Under the pieces are notes generated by a model. The model was not told the origin of the DNA, ran no database searches, and saw only the letters and a program-made list of their open reading frames with translations. DNA of 21,636 nucleotides from assembly GCA_031553195.1 (NCBI GenBank), contig JAVBLV010000011.1, forward strand, positions 1-21,636, given 5' to 3'. This document shows positions 1 through 6,684 of the stretch, in pieces (positions within the stretch are counted from its first letter, which is position 1; each line of letters starts with the position of its first letter). A program made the translations under genes and the position numbers. The stretch comes from JAVBLV01 sp031553195 (GTDB taxonomy: Bacteria > Bacteroidota > Bacteroidia > Bacteroidales > P3).

Positions 1-2
1 GG

Positions 3-902
3 GATAAACTGCGCGGCCTTAATGCAGACATGCTTTTGAGGTTTTCGTTTTATACAATAACCTTCAATAATCAGATTTTGTGTGTTATTCGAGCCAAAAA
101 CGAGCAGGAATCAATAACCCCGGGGAACTATAAAAAGATCACCAAACAGGTAGAAACGGTTATGAACATGCCCGTTGTTGTCCTGTTGGATTCATTGAAC
201 TATTATGAACGGGAACGGCTCATAAACCAAGGGGTGTATTTCGTTATTTCAGATAAGTATGCGTTTCTCCCCTCTTTGATCGTAAATGTTCAGGCTAAAA
301 AGAAAGAGAAGAATCCTGCAAGATTGACCCCTGCGGCGCAATATATGCTGCTGTACTATCTTCTGGAGGGTAAAAGCGAAACTGGGTTCACGATTAAGAT
401 GTTGGAAGAAATCGCGCCATACAGCTACGTAACATTGGCGCGTGCTATTGCAAGCATCGAGAATTGTCAATTGTGTGACACGGAAATACAAGAGGATACC
501 GGAACGAAGTTTATTCGATTTAGTAGTTCCAAGCGTGAGCTATGGACAAAAGCCCAACATTATTTGTCATCACCCGTTAAAAAAGTTTTATATTGCGATG
601 TTATACCCAAAGGCAATTTTGGCACAAGCGGGGTAAATGCCTTATCACACTATTCGCATTTGAATTCCGAACAGTACGAAACAATGGCAATCTGGGACAA
701 GCAGTTCGATTCGACAGAAGGGCAATACAATGAAATAGAAGGTTCGTACAAAGTCGAAATATGGAAATACCCGGTAACGATACCTTATCAACCGAACGGT
801 GGTTTCGTCGATAAACTTTCGTTGTATCTGTCGATGAAAGACAATCCGGATTCCCGGATTGAAAAGGAATTGGAAATAATGATAGGGGAAATGAAATGGT
901 AA
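3..902 (+). CDS. Winged-helix-like protein paired with an AbiEii-like nucleotidyltransferase (5' end outside window)
   Basis: The reading frame is open to the left edge of the window (it reads ...DKLRGLNAD before the Met at base 30), so the true start is probably upstream and the ATG at 30 is internal. Seen: an N-terminal alpha/beta segment ending near LPSLIVNVQ, then a helical segment (TPAAQYMLLYYLLEG ... IKMLEEIAPYSYVTLARAIASIE) with the look of a winged helix-turn-helix, then a C-terminal region of about 120 residues. Known: AbiEii-type nucleotidyltransferases are often encoded directly after a winged-helix antitoxin/regulator, and Bacteroidales carry proteins of this layout next to them. 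The stop codon overlaps the start of the nucleotidyltransferase gene by 7 bases, which implies coupled translation. Inference: regulator or antitoxin of the module. The family assignment rests on layout and the helical segment; DNA binding is not shown. Confidence 0.7.
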   Translation, partial: DKLRGLNADMLLRFSFYTITFNNQILCVIRAKNEQESITPGNYKKITKQVETVMNMPVVVLLDSLNYYERERLINQGVYFVISDKYAFLPSLIVNVQAKKKEKNPARLTPAAQYMLLYYLLEGKSETGFTIKMLEEIAPYSYVTLARAIASIENCQLCDTEIQEDTGTKFIRFSSSKRELWTKAQHYLSSPVKKVLYCDVIPKGNFGTSGVNALSHYSHLNSEQYETMAIWDKQFDSTEGQYNEIEGSYKVEIWKYPVTIPYQPNGGFVDKLSLYLSMKDNPDSRIEKELEIMIGEMKW

Positions 903-1675
903 AAGGATTAGAAAAATTCAAAGAATATTTCGACGGGTTTGAAGATAACTATGTTATCATCGGCGGAACGGCTTGCGATATCGCTTTGAGGGATACAGAT
1001 ATGCGTCCGCGTGCGACCGACGATATTGACATGATACTGGTCATTGAAAAAATGACGCCTGAATTTGGTCAACGCTTTTGGGAGTTTATTGTTGAGGGCA
1101 AATACGAAACCCGCCAACGGAAGCGGGAAGACAAGGAGCCGGCAACCGAGATGTTCCGATTTATCAACCCGAAGAGTGGCTTTCCGGTACAAATCGAATT
1201 GTTGTCCAAATATCCTGACGTGTTGGGTGAACCGACAGGCTTTCACTTAACACCCATTCCCGTCGGCGAAGAAATACCAAGCCTTTCGGCAATTTTGCTG
1301 GATGAAGAATATTATCGTCACACCATCGATAGCAGTATCATTGAAGATGGTATTCGCATTGCCGACCCGTTGTCCCTGCTGTGTTTGAAAGTAAAAGCTT
1401 TCCTGAACCTGACGGAAGAAAAGAAAACCAACCCGAATGTTCGTGGCGCCGACATAAAAAAACACCGCGACGATGTTTTCAAACTTCTGGCTATGCGTAT
1501 CGACCCGTTTACGCCTGTGGAACTATCGGCCACGATGAAAGAAGAACTGCGTACTTTTATCAGCATAATGGAGGAATCCTTACCGAATCAATCGTTGCGG
1601 GATAGTTTGCAACGTACCGATGCTGATATTCGTGGTTTTCTCGATATTATGAGAGAAATATTTGGAATCGAATAA
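896..1675 (+). CDS. Nucleotidyltransferase of the AbiEii/AbiGii type
   Basis: A 259-residue protein. The N-terminal motif IIGGTACDIALR (residues 21-32) followed by TDDIDM (41-46) fits the GG...DxD signature of minimal nucleotidyltransferases, with D43 and D45 as likely metal ligands. Further on, DPLSLLCLKVKAFLNL and KKHRDDVFKLL match the K..A.../K..D motifs seen in AbiEii-like enzymes. Known: the type IV toxin AbiEii transfers nucleotides to RNA targets such as tRNA, while other members of this fold act as housekeeping or antibiotic-modifying enzymes. The start overlaps the preceding gene and the stop lies one base before the ATG of the phosphoesterase, so all three genes form one translational unit. 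Base composition is richer in G+C than the chromosomal genes to the right, in line with transfer. The fold is well supported; toxin activity is inference. Confidence 0.82.
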   Translation: MVKGLEKFKEYFDGFEDNYVIIGGTACDIALRDTDMRPRATDDIDMILVIEKMTPEFGQRFWEFIVEGKYETRQRKREDKEPATEMFRFINPKSGFPVQIELLSKYPDVLGEPTGFHLTPIPVGEEIPSLSAILLDEEYYRHTIDSSIIEDGIRIADPLSLLCLKVKAFLNLTEEKKTNPNVRGADIKKHRDDVFKLLAMRIDPFTPVELSATMKEELRTFISIMEESLPNQSLRDSLQRTDADIRGFLDIMREIFGIE

Positions 1676-1676
1676 A

Positions 1677-2438
1677 ATGAAAATTCAATATGCATCGGAT
1701 TTACACCTGGAGTTTTCGGATAATTACAGCTATCTGAAACGGAATCCGTTGAAACCTGTAGGTGATATTCTCGTTCTTGCTGGCGACATCGGCTATCTGA
1801 ATGATGATAATTACAGCACACATCCGTTTTGGGACTGGGCTTCGGAGAACTATCAACAGGTTATTGTTGCTGTGGGCAATCACGAGCTATACAAATATTA
1901 CGATTTGGCTAAAATACCGCATGGTTTGGTTTGTTCCATTCGGGACAATGTAAAATGTTATTACAATGTTGTTGTCCGAATTGAAAATGTTGACTTTGTC
2001 ATTTCAACCTTATGGGCAAAAATCAAATTAGAAGAAGCCTACCTGACCGAGCGCGGTGTTGCCGATTTCCATCGCATTTTATACAACAGGGATCGCCTGA
2101 CTTGGGAAAAATTTAACCGGGAACATGACCAGTGTTTTCAGTTCATACAGAACGAGGTTTCAAAAAGTACAGCCGAACACATTATTGTGATTACACACCA
2201 CGTCCCGTCGTTTCAATTGGCTTCGCCCGATTTTTCAGGAAGTAAGATAAGCGGGGCATTTACAGTTGAATTGGAACAATATATCGAAACCAGTCCGATA
2301 GAATACTGGATTTACGGGCATTCGCACAGAAACATCGACAAAACAATAGGAAAGACCAAATGCATCAGCAACCAATTGGGATATGTTTCCCATAACGAGC
2401 ATCATACATTCAATATCGAAAGGATGATAGAAATTTAG
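1677..2438 (+). CDS. Calcineurin-like metallophosphoesterase
   Basis: A 253-residue protein counted from the ATG at 1677, which follows the preceding stop by a single base; an in-frame TTG at 1662 lies inside the previous gene and is less likely. All hallmark metal-binding motifs of the calcineurin-like phosphoesterase fold are visible: SDLH (7-10), GD (36-37), GNHE (67-70), THH (173-175) and GHSH (214-217). The enzyme is therefore expected to be an active two-metal phosphoesterase; its substrate (nucleic acid, nucleotide or protein phosphate) cannot be read from the sequence. Context: third gene of a gapless cluster behind a winged-helix-like protein and an AbiEii-like nucleotidyltransferase. 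A phosphoesterase here could reverse or complement the nucleotidyl transfer, which is speculation. The cytosol is the likely site because no signal peptide is present. Confidence 0.85.
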   Translation: MKIQYASDLHLEFSDNYSYLKRNPLKPVGDILVLAGDIGYLNDDNYSTHPFWDWASENYQQVIVAVGNHELYKYYDLAKIPHGLVCSIRDNVKCYYNVVVRIENVDFVISTLWAKIKLEEAYLTERGVADFHRILYNRDRLTWEKFNREHDQCFQFIQNEVSKSTAEHIIVITHHVPSFQLASPDFSGSKISGAFTVELEQYIETSPIEYWIYGHSHRNIDKTIGKTKCISNQLGYVSHNEHHTFNIERMIEI

Positions 2439-2449
2439 GTTGATTATGT

Positions 2450-2812
2450 CTACTTCGTTTTTCCCTTTTTCCACGGCTTTTGTACTGAAATGACAATGAC
2501 CGCCAATAGCAAGGCTGTTTGTACGGTTCCCCATATTTGTGTCATGCGTATGTTTTCAAGAAAAACGGTATCGGTCAGTGCCGCATCACGAAGTTGGTCT
2601 GCAATTATGACATTATTATTTATGAAAGGCCCAAGAACAAATGTTCCGAAGAGGATTTGCAGGATGATCATGATCCATTTGACAATAATCCATGGATGTT
2701 TGAAAAATCCCCAGCTTGTCCATGTACTGTATATCAAGCCCGTGATCAGTGCTCCGAAAGCGCCATAAACGATGAAATAATCATCAACTATCTGCAATAT
2801 CCTCGAACGCAT
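2450..2812 (-). pseudogene. Integral membrane protein, N-terminally truncated remnant
   Basis: About 120 residues from the first plausible Met (MRSRILQIVDDY...). Three hydrophobic segments are visible: FIVYGAFGALITGLIYSTW, VKWIMIILQILFGTFVLGP and TVQTALLLAVIVISV, with a WGFFKHPWIIVKW stretch between the first two and a basic tail PWKKGKTK. The frame stays open upstream to 2998, but that stretch is the complement of the TolC fragment and does not read like a membrane protein, so the real N-terminus seems to have been lost at a breakpoint near 2805-2815. It resembles four-helix membrane proteins of the DUF2269 kind, of which the first helix would be missing; this family call is weak. It converges on the phosphoesterase gene with an 11-base gap. 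An ATG is present, so a short product could still be made. Confidence 0.55.
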
Positions 2813-3535
2813 GTAACCCGTTCGGCACTTTTGCCGCAGATTGAAGTAAGCGGTACGTTTCAGGACAATCTCGAACTTCCTGTTACCATGATATCGGGCG
2901 ATATTATGGGGCAAGCGGGAACCATGATTCCATTGACAATGGGCGTCCAGTACAACGCTTCGGCAGGGATTTCGGCCAATCAGGTTTTGTATAACCAAAC
3001 GGCACTGACCGCCCTCAAACTGTCGAAGAAAGCGGAGCTGGCCTCAACGCTGGGCGTGGAAAAAGCGAAAGAGGAAATCGCCAAAGAGGTGGCCAAGCTC
3101 TATTTCCTGATACAAACATCAGCCGAACAAATCCAATTGGTACAGGACAACATTGAACGCACCCAACGCATGACAGATATTGTAAAGAAACAGGTGGATA
3201 ACGGCATCGGTAAGAAGGTGGATTATGACCGCATACTGGTTACGTTGCAAAACCTGCAAACCCAAAAAGATAACAACCAAGCGTTGTACGAGCAGCAACT
3301 CAATATGATGAAATACATGCTGGAAATGCCTATCGACCAAAATATCCTGTTGACGGATAGCGTCGGTATGGGGTTGGTAAACATGTTGCCCGAAGGAAGC
3401 ATTGATTTTTCGAACCATATCGACATACAGTTACTCGAAGCGCAAAAGGAAATGGCGTCCCTCAATCAAAAAGTTGTAAATGCAGGCTATCTACCGAGTG
3501 TAGGTTTTTTCGCACAATACGGTTATCAGGGAAAC
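2813..3535 (+). pseudogene. TolC-family outer membrane efflux protein, internal fragment
   Basis: From about RSALLPQIEVSG to YGYQGNV the frame encodes typical TolC-family sequence: a long alpha-helical stretch (EKAKEEIAKEVAKLYFLIQ ... NIERTQRMTDIVKKQVDNGIGKKVDYDR) followed by the second-repeat entry NAGYLPSVGFFAQYGY. About 240 residues remain, whereas family members have about 420-480; both the signal peptide with the first helices and the C-terminal half are absent. The ORF is longer (2519-3595) only because it reads through the complement of a membrane-protein gene on the left and the leader of a recombinase gene on the right. Both ends therefore coincide with rearrangement junctions. It is not a duplicate of the intact tolC-type gene at 8666-10015, to which it is only distantly similar. 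Non-functional with high likelihood. Confidence 0.75.
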
Positions 3536-3546
3536 GTACTTCGCAT
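3532..3546 (-). pseudogene. 5' stub of a tyrosine-recombinase (integrase) gene
   Basis: On the minus strand, ATG at 3546 reads MRSTF and then runs into TolC sequence and a stop. MRSTF is a very common start of Bacteroidota tyrosine recombinases of integrative elements. The stub sits next to an att-like array at tRNA-Asp, is oriented like the tRNA gene, and has a TAnnTTTG element at 3567-3574, about 20 bases before the ATG. The identification rests on five codons plus context, so it is an inference, but a coherent one: the integrase body was deleted and the breakpoint lies at about 3527-3535. Confidence 0.5.
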
Positions 3547-3566
3547 AAAACTTCATTTAATGGTTA

Positions 3567-3574
3567 CAAAATTA
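3567..3574 (-). promoter_or_regulatory. -7 element before the integrase stub
   Basis: The minus strand reads TAATTTTG, which fits the Bacteroidota -7 consensus TAnnTTTG, 20 bases before the MRSTF start codon. I see no good -33 TTTG element at the expected distance, so only half a promoter is supported. Confidence 0.35.
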
Positions 3575-3646
3575 CTTTCTTGTTCCCGTAAATGAGGTAT
3601 TTGTACTACGCCAATATGCGACAAATCAACGCCTTATCGCGACATT

Positions 3647-3681
3647 CGTTACCTTTTCTTGTTACCCCCAAAAAGGTAACG
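3647..3681. repeat. Inverted repeat CGTTACCTTTT / AAAAGGTAACG
   Basis: Perfect 11-bp arms at 3647-3657 and 3671-3681 are separated by 13 bases that contain another GTTACC. The same GTAACG core recurs as direct copies at 3709-3714, 3905-3910, 3916-3921 and 4097-4102. Such repeated short motifs beside an attachment site fit arm-type binding sites of a tyrosine recombinase or sites for its directionality factor. This reading is inferred from layout. Confidence 0.55.
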
Positions 3682-3769
3682 ATTTTCTGACCCATAGGTA
3701 ATGGTTAGGTAACGGAAAGGTGTCCGTTTTTGGCTTTTTTCTGTCTTTGGGATGGAATAGGATAGAAAG

Positions 3770-3806
3770 AAAAAAGCCTGTAAACTCAATGTTTACAGGC
3801 TTTTTT
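3770..3806. terminator. Bidirectional rho-independent terminator, module copy 1
   Basis: Perfect 16-bp stem AAAAAAGCCTGTAAAC / GTTTACAGGCTTTTTT with a 5-base loop (TCAAT). T-tracts follow the stem on both strands. The core GYCTRTAA is shared with the hairpins at 3948 and 4130. Confidence 0.8.
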
Positions 3807-3835
3807 GTTATGTTTGTCGCTTTGTTTGCAGCGAC

Positions 3836-3861
3836 TTGGCGGTATGGACGGATTGCGAACC
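3836..3861 (-). repeat. tRNA-Asp 3'-end-like remnant (att-like copy 1)
   Basis: Read on the minus strand this 26-base stretch contains GTTCG, CGTCC and ACCGCCAA in the same spacing as the T-arm and acceptor end of the tRNA-Asp gene; I count 18 of 26 positions identical. It lies about 30 bases from its terminator hairpin, as does the true tRNA end from its own. Interpreted as an old attachment-site duplication. Confidence 0.65.
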
Positions 3862-3947
3862 ATCTTATGATTATCAGCAACTTAACCCCTTATTTTTAAC
3901 GTAAGTAACGGCTAAGTAACGATTTTCAACCACACTTTCATAAACGA

Positions 3948-3982
3948 AAAAAGTCTGTAAATGATGACATTACAGACTTTTT
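3948..3982. terminator. Bidirectional terminator hairpin, module copy 2
   Basis: Perfect 13-bp stem AAAAAGTCTGTAA / TTACAGACTTTTT around a 9-base loop, with A and T tracts suitable for termination on either strand. Second member of the three-hairpin series. Confidence 0.8.
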
Positions 3983-4002
3983 CGATGCTAATCGCTTTTT
4001 TC

Positions 4003-4028
4003 TTAGCGGTCTGGACGAACTGTGAACC
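4003..4028 (-). repeat. tRNA-Asp 3'-end-like remnant (att-like copy 2)
   Basis: On the minus strand it has GTTC, TCGTCC and GACCGC in register with the tRNA-Asp 3' end, again 18 of 26 identical by my count. Copies 1 and 2 resemble each other (GGTTC, CGTCCA, ACCGC) more than either resembles the present tRNA in the T-loop part, which suggests they derive from one older element end. Confidence 0.65.
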
Positions 4029-4129
4029 AAATTTGGCATTTTTGATACACGCCAACCGATGCAGAAGGGGCTGTTTAAGCCCATAGTAATGCTTCGGTAA
4101 CGGTTTTCTGTCCACAATTGACCAATAAA

Positions 4130-4163
4130 AAAAGTCTATAATGGGTGAACATTATAGACTTTT
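4130..4163 (-). terminator. Terminator of the tRNA-Asp transcript, module copy 3
   Basis: Perfect 14-bp stem AAAAGTCTATAATG / CATTATAGACTTTT with a 6-base loop. On the minus strand it is followed by a run of seven T (complement of 4127-4133), 33 bases after the tRNA 3' end, so it should end tRNA-Asp transcription. Confidence 0.8.
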
Positions 4164-4195
4164 GGCTTCGGGTTGTCATCTTCTGACTTACCTCT

Positions 4196-4272
4196 TGGCG
4201 GTCCGGACGAGACTCGAACTCGCGACCCCATGCGTGACAGGCATGTATTCTAACCAACTGAACTACCGGACC
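4196..4272 (-). tRNA. tRNA-Asp (anticodon GTC), CCA encoded
   Basis: The minus strand folds into a complete cloverleaf: acceptor GGTCCGG / CCGGACC with discriminator G, anticodon stem CATGC / GCATG around loop CTGTCAC (anticodon GTC), T-arm GCGAG-TTCGAGT-CTCGT, and an encoded CCA at 4196-4198. Its 3' end is the integration target suggested by the degenerate copies at 3836 and 4003. It has its own promoter at 4310-4340 and terminator at 4130-4163. Confidence 0.97.
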
Positions 4273-4309
4273 AATATTTTTTAGAACAATTTCTCATCAA
4301 ATGAGAGTG

Positions 4310-4340
4310 CAAAGGTAATACTTTTTCTGAAACTGACAAA
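4310..4340 (-). promoter_or_regulatory. Bacteroides-type promoter of tRNA-Asp
   Basis: The minus strand reads TTTG (4337-4340), a 19-base spacer, then TACCTTTG (4310-4317). This is an exact match to the sigma-ABfr consensus TTTG-N19-TAnnTTTG. The leader down to the tRNA contains a small hairpin at 4292-4306 (6-bp stem, 3-base loop). Confidence 0.85.
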
Positions 4341-4348
4341 GATTTGGC

Positions 4349-4372
4349 TAGATTTTTCTATAGAAAAATCTA
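4349..4372. repeat. 24-bp perfect palindrome upstream of the tRNA-Asp promoter
   Basis: The half-site TAGATTTTTCTA is followed immediately by its exact reverse complement. It ends 9 bases before the -33 element of tRNA-Asp and lies 138 bases past the stop of the lipoprotein gene. It could be an operator or the hairpin end of the lipoprotein mRNA; no T-tract follows it on the minus strand. Confidence 0.6.
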
Positions 4373-4510
4373 ATATAGTTTTTTTGATCAGTATTTCAAT
4401 ATTTTAAAACCTCTATATTTTGCGCTGAAAAAGGTGATTCAGAGGAATATTTGTATTGATTAGTATAATCGAAAAAAATCAGAGATTATAAGTTGATGCT
4501 ATAAATAAAT

Positions 4511-5968
4511 CTAACGTTTTTGTCGTTTACTTGAACCGGTGTATTCATAGGCTCCAATAGCAGGCGGCGTCTTTCGTTCTACATTATCCAAATCAAAAGG
4601 GTATTGAGAAGAGTAGGAGGGGTTGCCTCTTCCAATGGCCGCAGAAGCGCTTCCTAAATGATAATCATTATCTTCTGTGTTTACAAACTTAGGATCATTG
4701 TTCACCGAGCATTGAATAAAATGCGTCGGTTCCTGACTTTGCGTTTTTAGTAAACAATAATTGAATTGATAATTAGATGAAGTCGAGTTATCCAGGTCTA
4801 TTTCTAATTCCTCGTTTTGCGAACCATATACTATGCAGTTTTGAAAATAAGCGCCCGTCAAAGGAAAAAGTTCCAGATTCAATTTGTTAGTTAATAAAAT
4901 ACTGGGAGTTTTCCTACTTGTTTCTCTCCAATAATTTGCAAATGTGCATTGCGTAAAGGAATAATTGCCGCCCAGGGTAAGTGCTAGCAGATAATTTTGA
5001 CAATTTGCAACCAATAAATTATATGCTTGTATTTTAGCGGTTTTGGCATAAATCCCCGCATGAGACATATTTTCAATAATGGTATTGCTGATACTAATAT
5101 TTGAATTTTCGTTGCAGGAATCCATTTCAAGGCCGATAGTTCCATTTCTAATGATTGCCCAGTTTATTATATTATTTTGGCTTCCCTGCATAAAACGGAT
5201 GCTATTCCATTGTCCTGCCAGATCTTTATATTGTTCGTCTTTGCGCATGCTTTGAAAAACGACGGGATTTCCAAAAGACCCGTTTTCATTCACTTTTAAA
5301 GTTCCGCCTTCATATATTAAGAGAGAAGATTTATTGTAGAAATATACCTGTGTTCCTGCTTCTATAACCAAAGTACTATCTTTATCAACCAGGCAATAAC
5401 CGTAAATAACATGAGGTAACGTATTATTCCAGGGTTGCCCGCAGTTGGCATAAGAATAATTGATGACGGTTTTCCCGTCGGGCAAAGTTCGTTCTTTATT
5501 AGGGTAATGATAAATTGCATTTTGCCCAAAAGCCGTTAAAGGAAAATATTGATATTTGTTGTTAATAAGGAATTCGATAGAATCTTTTACCAGAAAGGGC
5601 GTCGTTGAACTATTGGGATTGATGGTTACATTAGCAAAAATATACATGCTGTCTTTGGCGGCAATTTCTATGTCTTGCACAACTGCTGAGGAATTACCGT
5701 CAATATTAATACGGAAAGGCGACGCAGCGCCTCCGCTAATTCTGGCTCGGGAAATTTTTATGGGTTTATCTCCTTTGTTGTAAACCATCAATTGCTTGGT
5801 TGTCGATCCAAGCGAAGTAAAAACCGTGTCGAAAAGCAATTCATTTGTTGAAAATTCCAGATTAAAAGAAGAATCAGTGTTATAATCGTCTTCCTTTACG
5901 CAAGAAATAATACTGAACCCCAACAGGGAAATAAGCAAAATGACTATGAAGAGTTTTGTTTTATTCAT
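4511..5968 (-). CDS. Beta-helix surface lipoprotein (right-handed parallel beta-helix repeats)
   Basis: 485 residues with a lipoprotein signal peptide: Lys-containing start, hydrophobic core and FSIISC with Cys23 as the lipidation site, followed by an acidic KEDD stretch that in Bacteroidota can favour export to the cell surface. Residues about 35-150 look like an immunoglobulin-like domain (ELLFDTVFTSLGSTTKQL..YNKGDKPIKI). From about 190 to 420 there is a run of short, Asn-rich beta strands (INWAIIRNGTIGLEMDSC, ISISNTIIENMSHAGIYAKTA) typical of a right-handed beta-helix, closed by HLGSASAAIGRG...LDNVERKTPPAIGAYEY, the terminal motif of choice-of-anchor-Q beta-helix proteins. No catalytic residues can be assigned. 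It lies 95 bases downstream of engB on the same strand. Substrate unknown; polysaccharide or adhesion roles are possible. Confidence 0.8.
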   Translation of the reverse strand: MNKTKLFIVILLISLLGFSIISCVKEDDYNTDSSFNLEFSTNELLFDTVFTSLGSTTKQLMVYNKGDKPIKISRARISGGAASPFRINIDGNSSAVVQDIEIAAKDSMYIFANVTINPNSSTTPFLVKDSIEFLINNKYQYFPLTAFGQNAIYHYPNKERTLPDGKTVINYSYANCGQPWNNTLPHVIYGYCLVDKDSTLVIEAGTQVYFYNKSSLLIYEGGTLKVNENGSFGNPVVFQSMRKDEQYKDLAGQWNSIRFMQGSQNNIINWAIIRNGTIGLEMDSCNENSNISISNTIIENMSHAGIYAKTAKIQAYNLLVANCQNYLLALTLGGNYSFTQCTFANYWRETSRKTPSILLTNKLNLELFPLTGAYFQNCIVYGSQNEELEIDLDNSTSSNYQFNYCLLKTQSQEPTHFIQCSVNNDPKFVNTEDNDYHLGSASAAIGRGNPSYSSQYPFDLDNVERKTPPAIGAYEYTGSSKRQKR

Positions 5969-6063
5969 TCCAATAATTATTTTATTAGATCTGTTTTCTG
6001 TATTTTGAGTACAAAATAAAATGAATTTACATTTAAAGGGGTTTACGAAATGTAGTGTTAAAA

Positions 6064-6684
6064 CTAATTATTGATATTCATTTGTCCCTTAAAGTCTTTA
6101 TTTAAAAGTTCAATATAATCCAATACGCGATCTTTTCCATATTTGGTTTCCGAAGACGTTAAAAAAAACAGAGGCAATTCTTCCCAGCTTTCCATTAATT
6201 TCTTTTTATAATTAGAAAGCGTTTGCGCAGTTTCCTGTTGCTTGTTTTTATCCGTTTTTGTAAATACAATAACAAATGGGATTTGAATTTCGCCTAAAAA
6301 ATTGATGAACTCAACATCTATCGTTTGAGGGGGAATCCTGGAATCGACCAATACAAAAATAGTAACTAGATTATTCCTGTTTTTGATATAATCCAGGATC
6401 ATTTTTTGCCATTTCTCTCTATTGGTCTTTGACGAACGCGCGTATCCGTATCCCGGCAAGTCGACTAAATACCATTCTCCATTAATCAAAAAATGATTAA
6501 TCAATTGGGTTTTTCCGGGTTGAGAGCTCGTTTTTGCCAAATCCTTATGAGAGGTAAGCATGTTAATAAGAGAAGATTTTCCTACGTTGGATCTTCCAAT
6601 AAAAGCATACTCCGGTTTATTTTCCAGAGGACATTTCTTATAATTGGTATTACTTATTAAAAACTCGGCTGATTTAATTTGCAT
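6064..6684 (-). CDS. engB: Ribosome biogenesis GTPase EngB (YihA/YsxC)
   Basis: 206 residues, normal for the family. All GTPase motifs are in place: G1 GRSNVGKS (30-37), the switch I segment TSSQPGKT (52-59), G3 DLPGYGYA (75-82), G4 TKTD (142-145) and G5 TSS (176-178). EngB is a cytosolic GTPase needed for late assembly of the large ribosomal subunit and is usually essential. The ATG overlaps the end of glsB by 11 bases, so expression should be coupled to the glycine-lipid genes. Identification is secure. Confidence 0.96.
   Translation of the reverse strand: MQIKSAEFLISNTNYKKCPLENKPEYAFIGRSNVGKSSLINMLTSHKDLAKTSSQPGKTQLINHFLINGEWYLVDLPGYGYARSSKTNREKWQKMILDYIKNRNNLVTIFVLVDSRIPPQTIDVEFINFLGEIQIPFVIVFTKTDKNKQQETAQTLSNYKKKLMESWEELPLFFLTSSETKYGKDRVLDYIELLNKDFKGQMNINN

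Larger units (their letters stand above)
3547..4195. other. Gene-free attachment region between the integrase stub and tRNA-Asp
   Basis: No credible gene lies in these 649 bases. They hold the integrase leader, an 11-bp inverted repeat (3647-3681), several GTAACG-type motifs, two tRNA-3'-end-like sequences and three strong hairpins with A/T tracts. The elements recur in the same order three times (roughly 3675-3861, 3904-4028 and 4096-4222, the last ending in the real tRNA). Weak minus-strand ORFs of 60-72 codons here are products of the repeat and of the tRNA itself. Confidence 0.7.

Noticed and set aside
2519..2812. N-terminal part of a 358-codon plus-strand ORF as the start of the TolC gene
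   Set aside because: This part is the complement of a convincing membrane-protein sequence and contains no signal peptide or TolC signature; TolC similarity starts only at about 2813.
2813..2998. Upstream extension of the minus-strand membrane protein to 182 residues
   Set aside because: The extension is the complement of the TolC fragment, rich in Arg, His and Cys, and lacks the hydrophobic segment expected.
3647..3681. Inverted repeat as a transcription terminator
   Set aside because: The stem is followed by mixed sequence, not a T-tract, on either strand, and its core recurs as direct copies nearby, which fits protein binding sites better.
3662..4257. Three small minus-strand ORFs (72, 67 and 60 codons) in the att region
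   Set aside because: They run through the terminator hairpins and the tRNA gene; the last one is simply the translated tRNA complement. No start context or composition supports them as genes.
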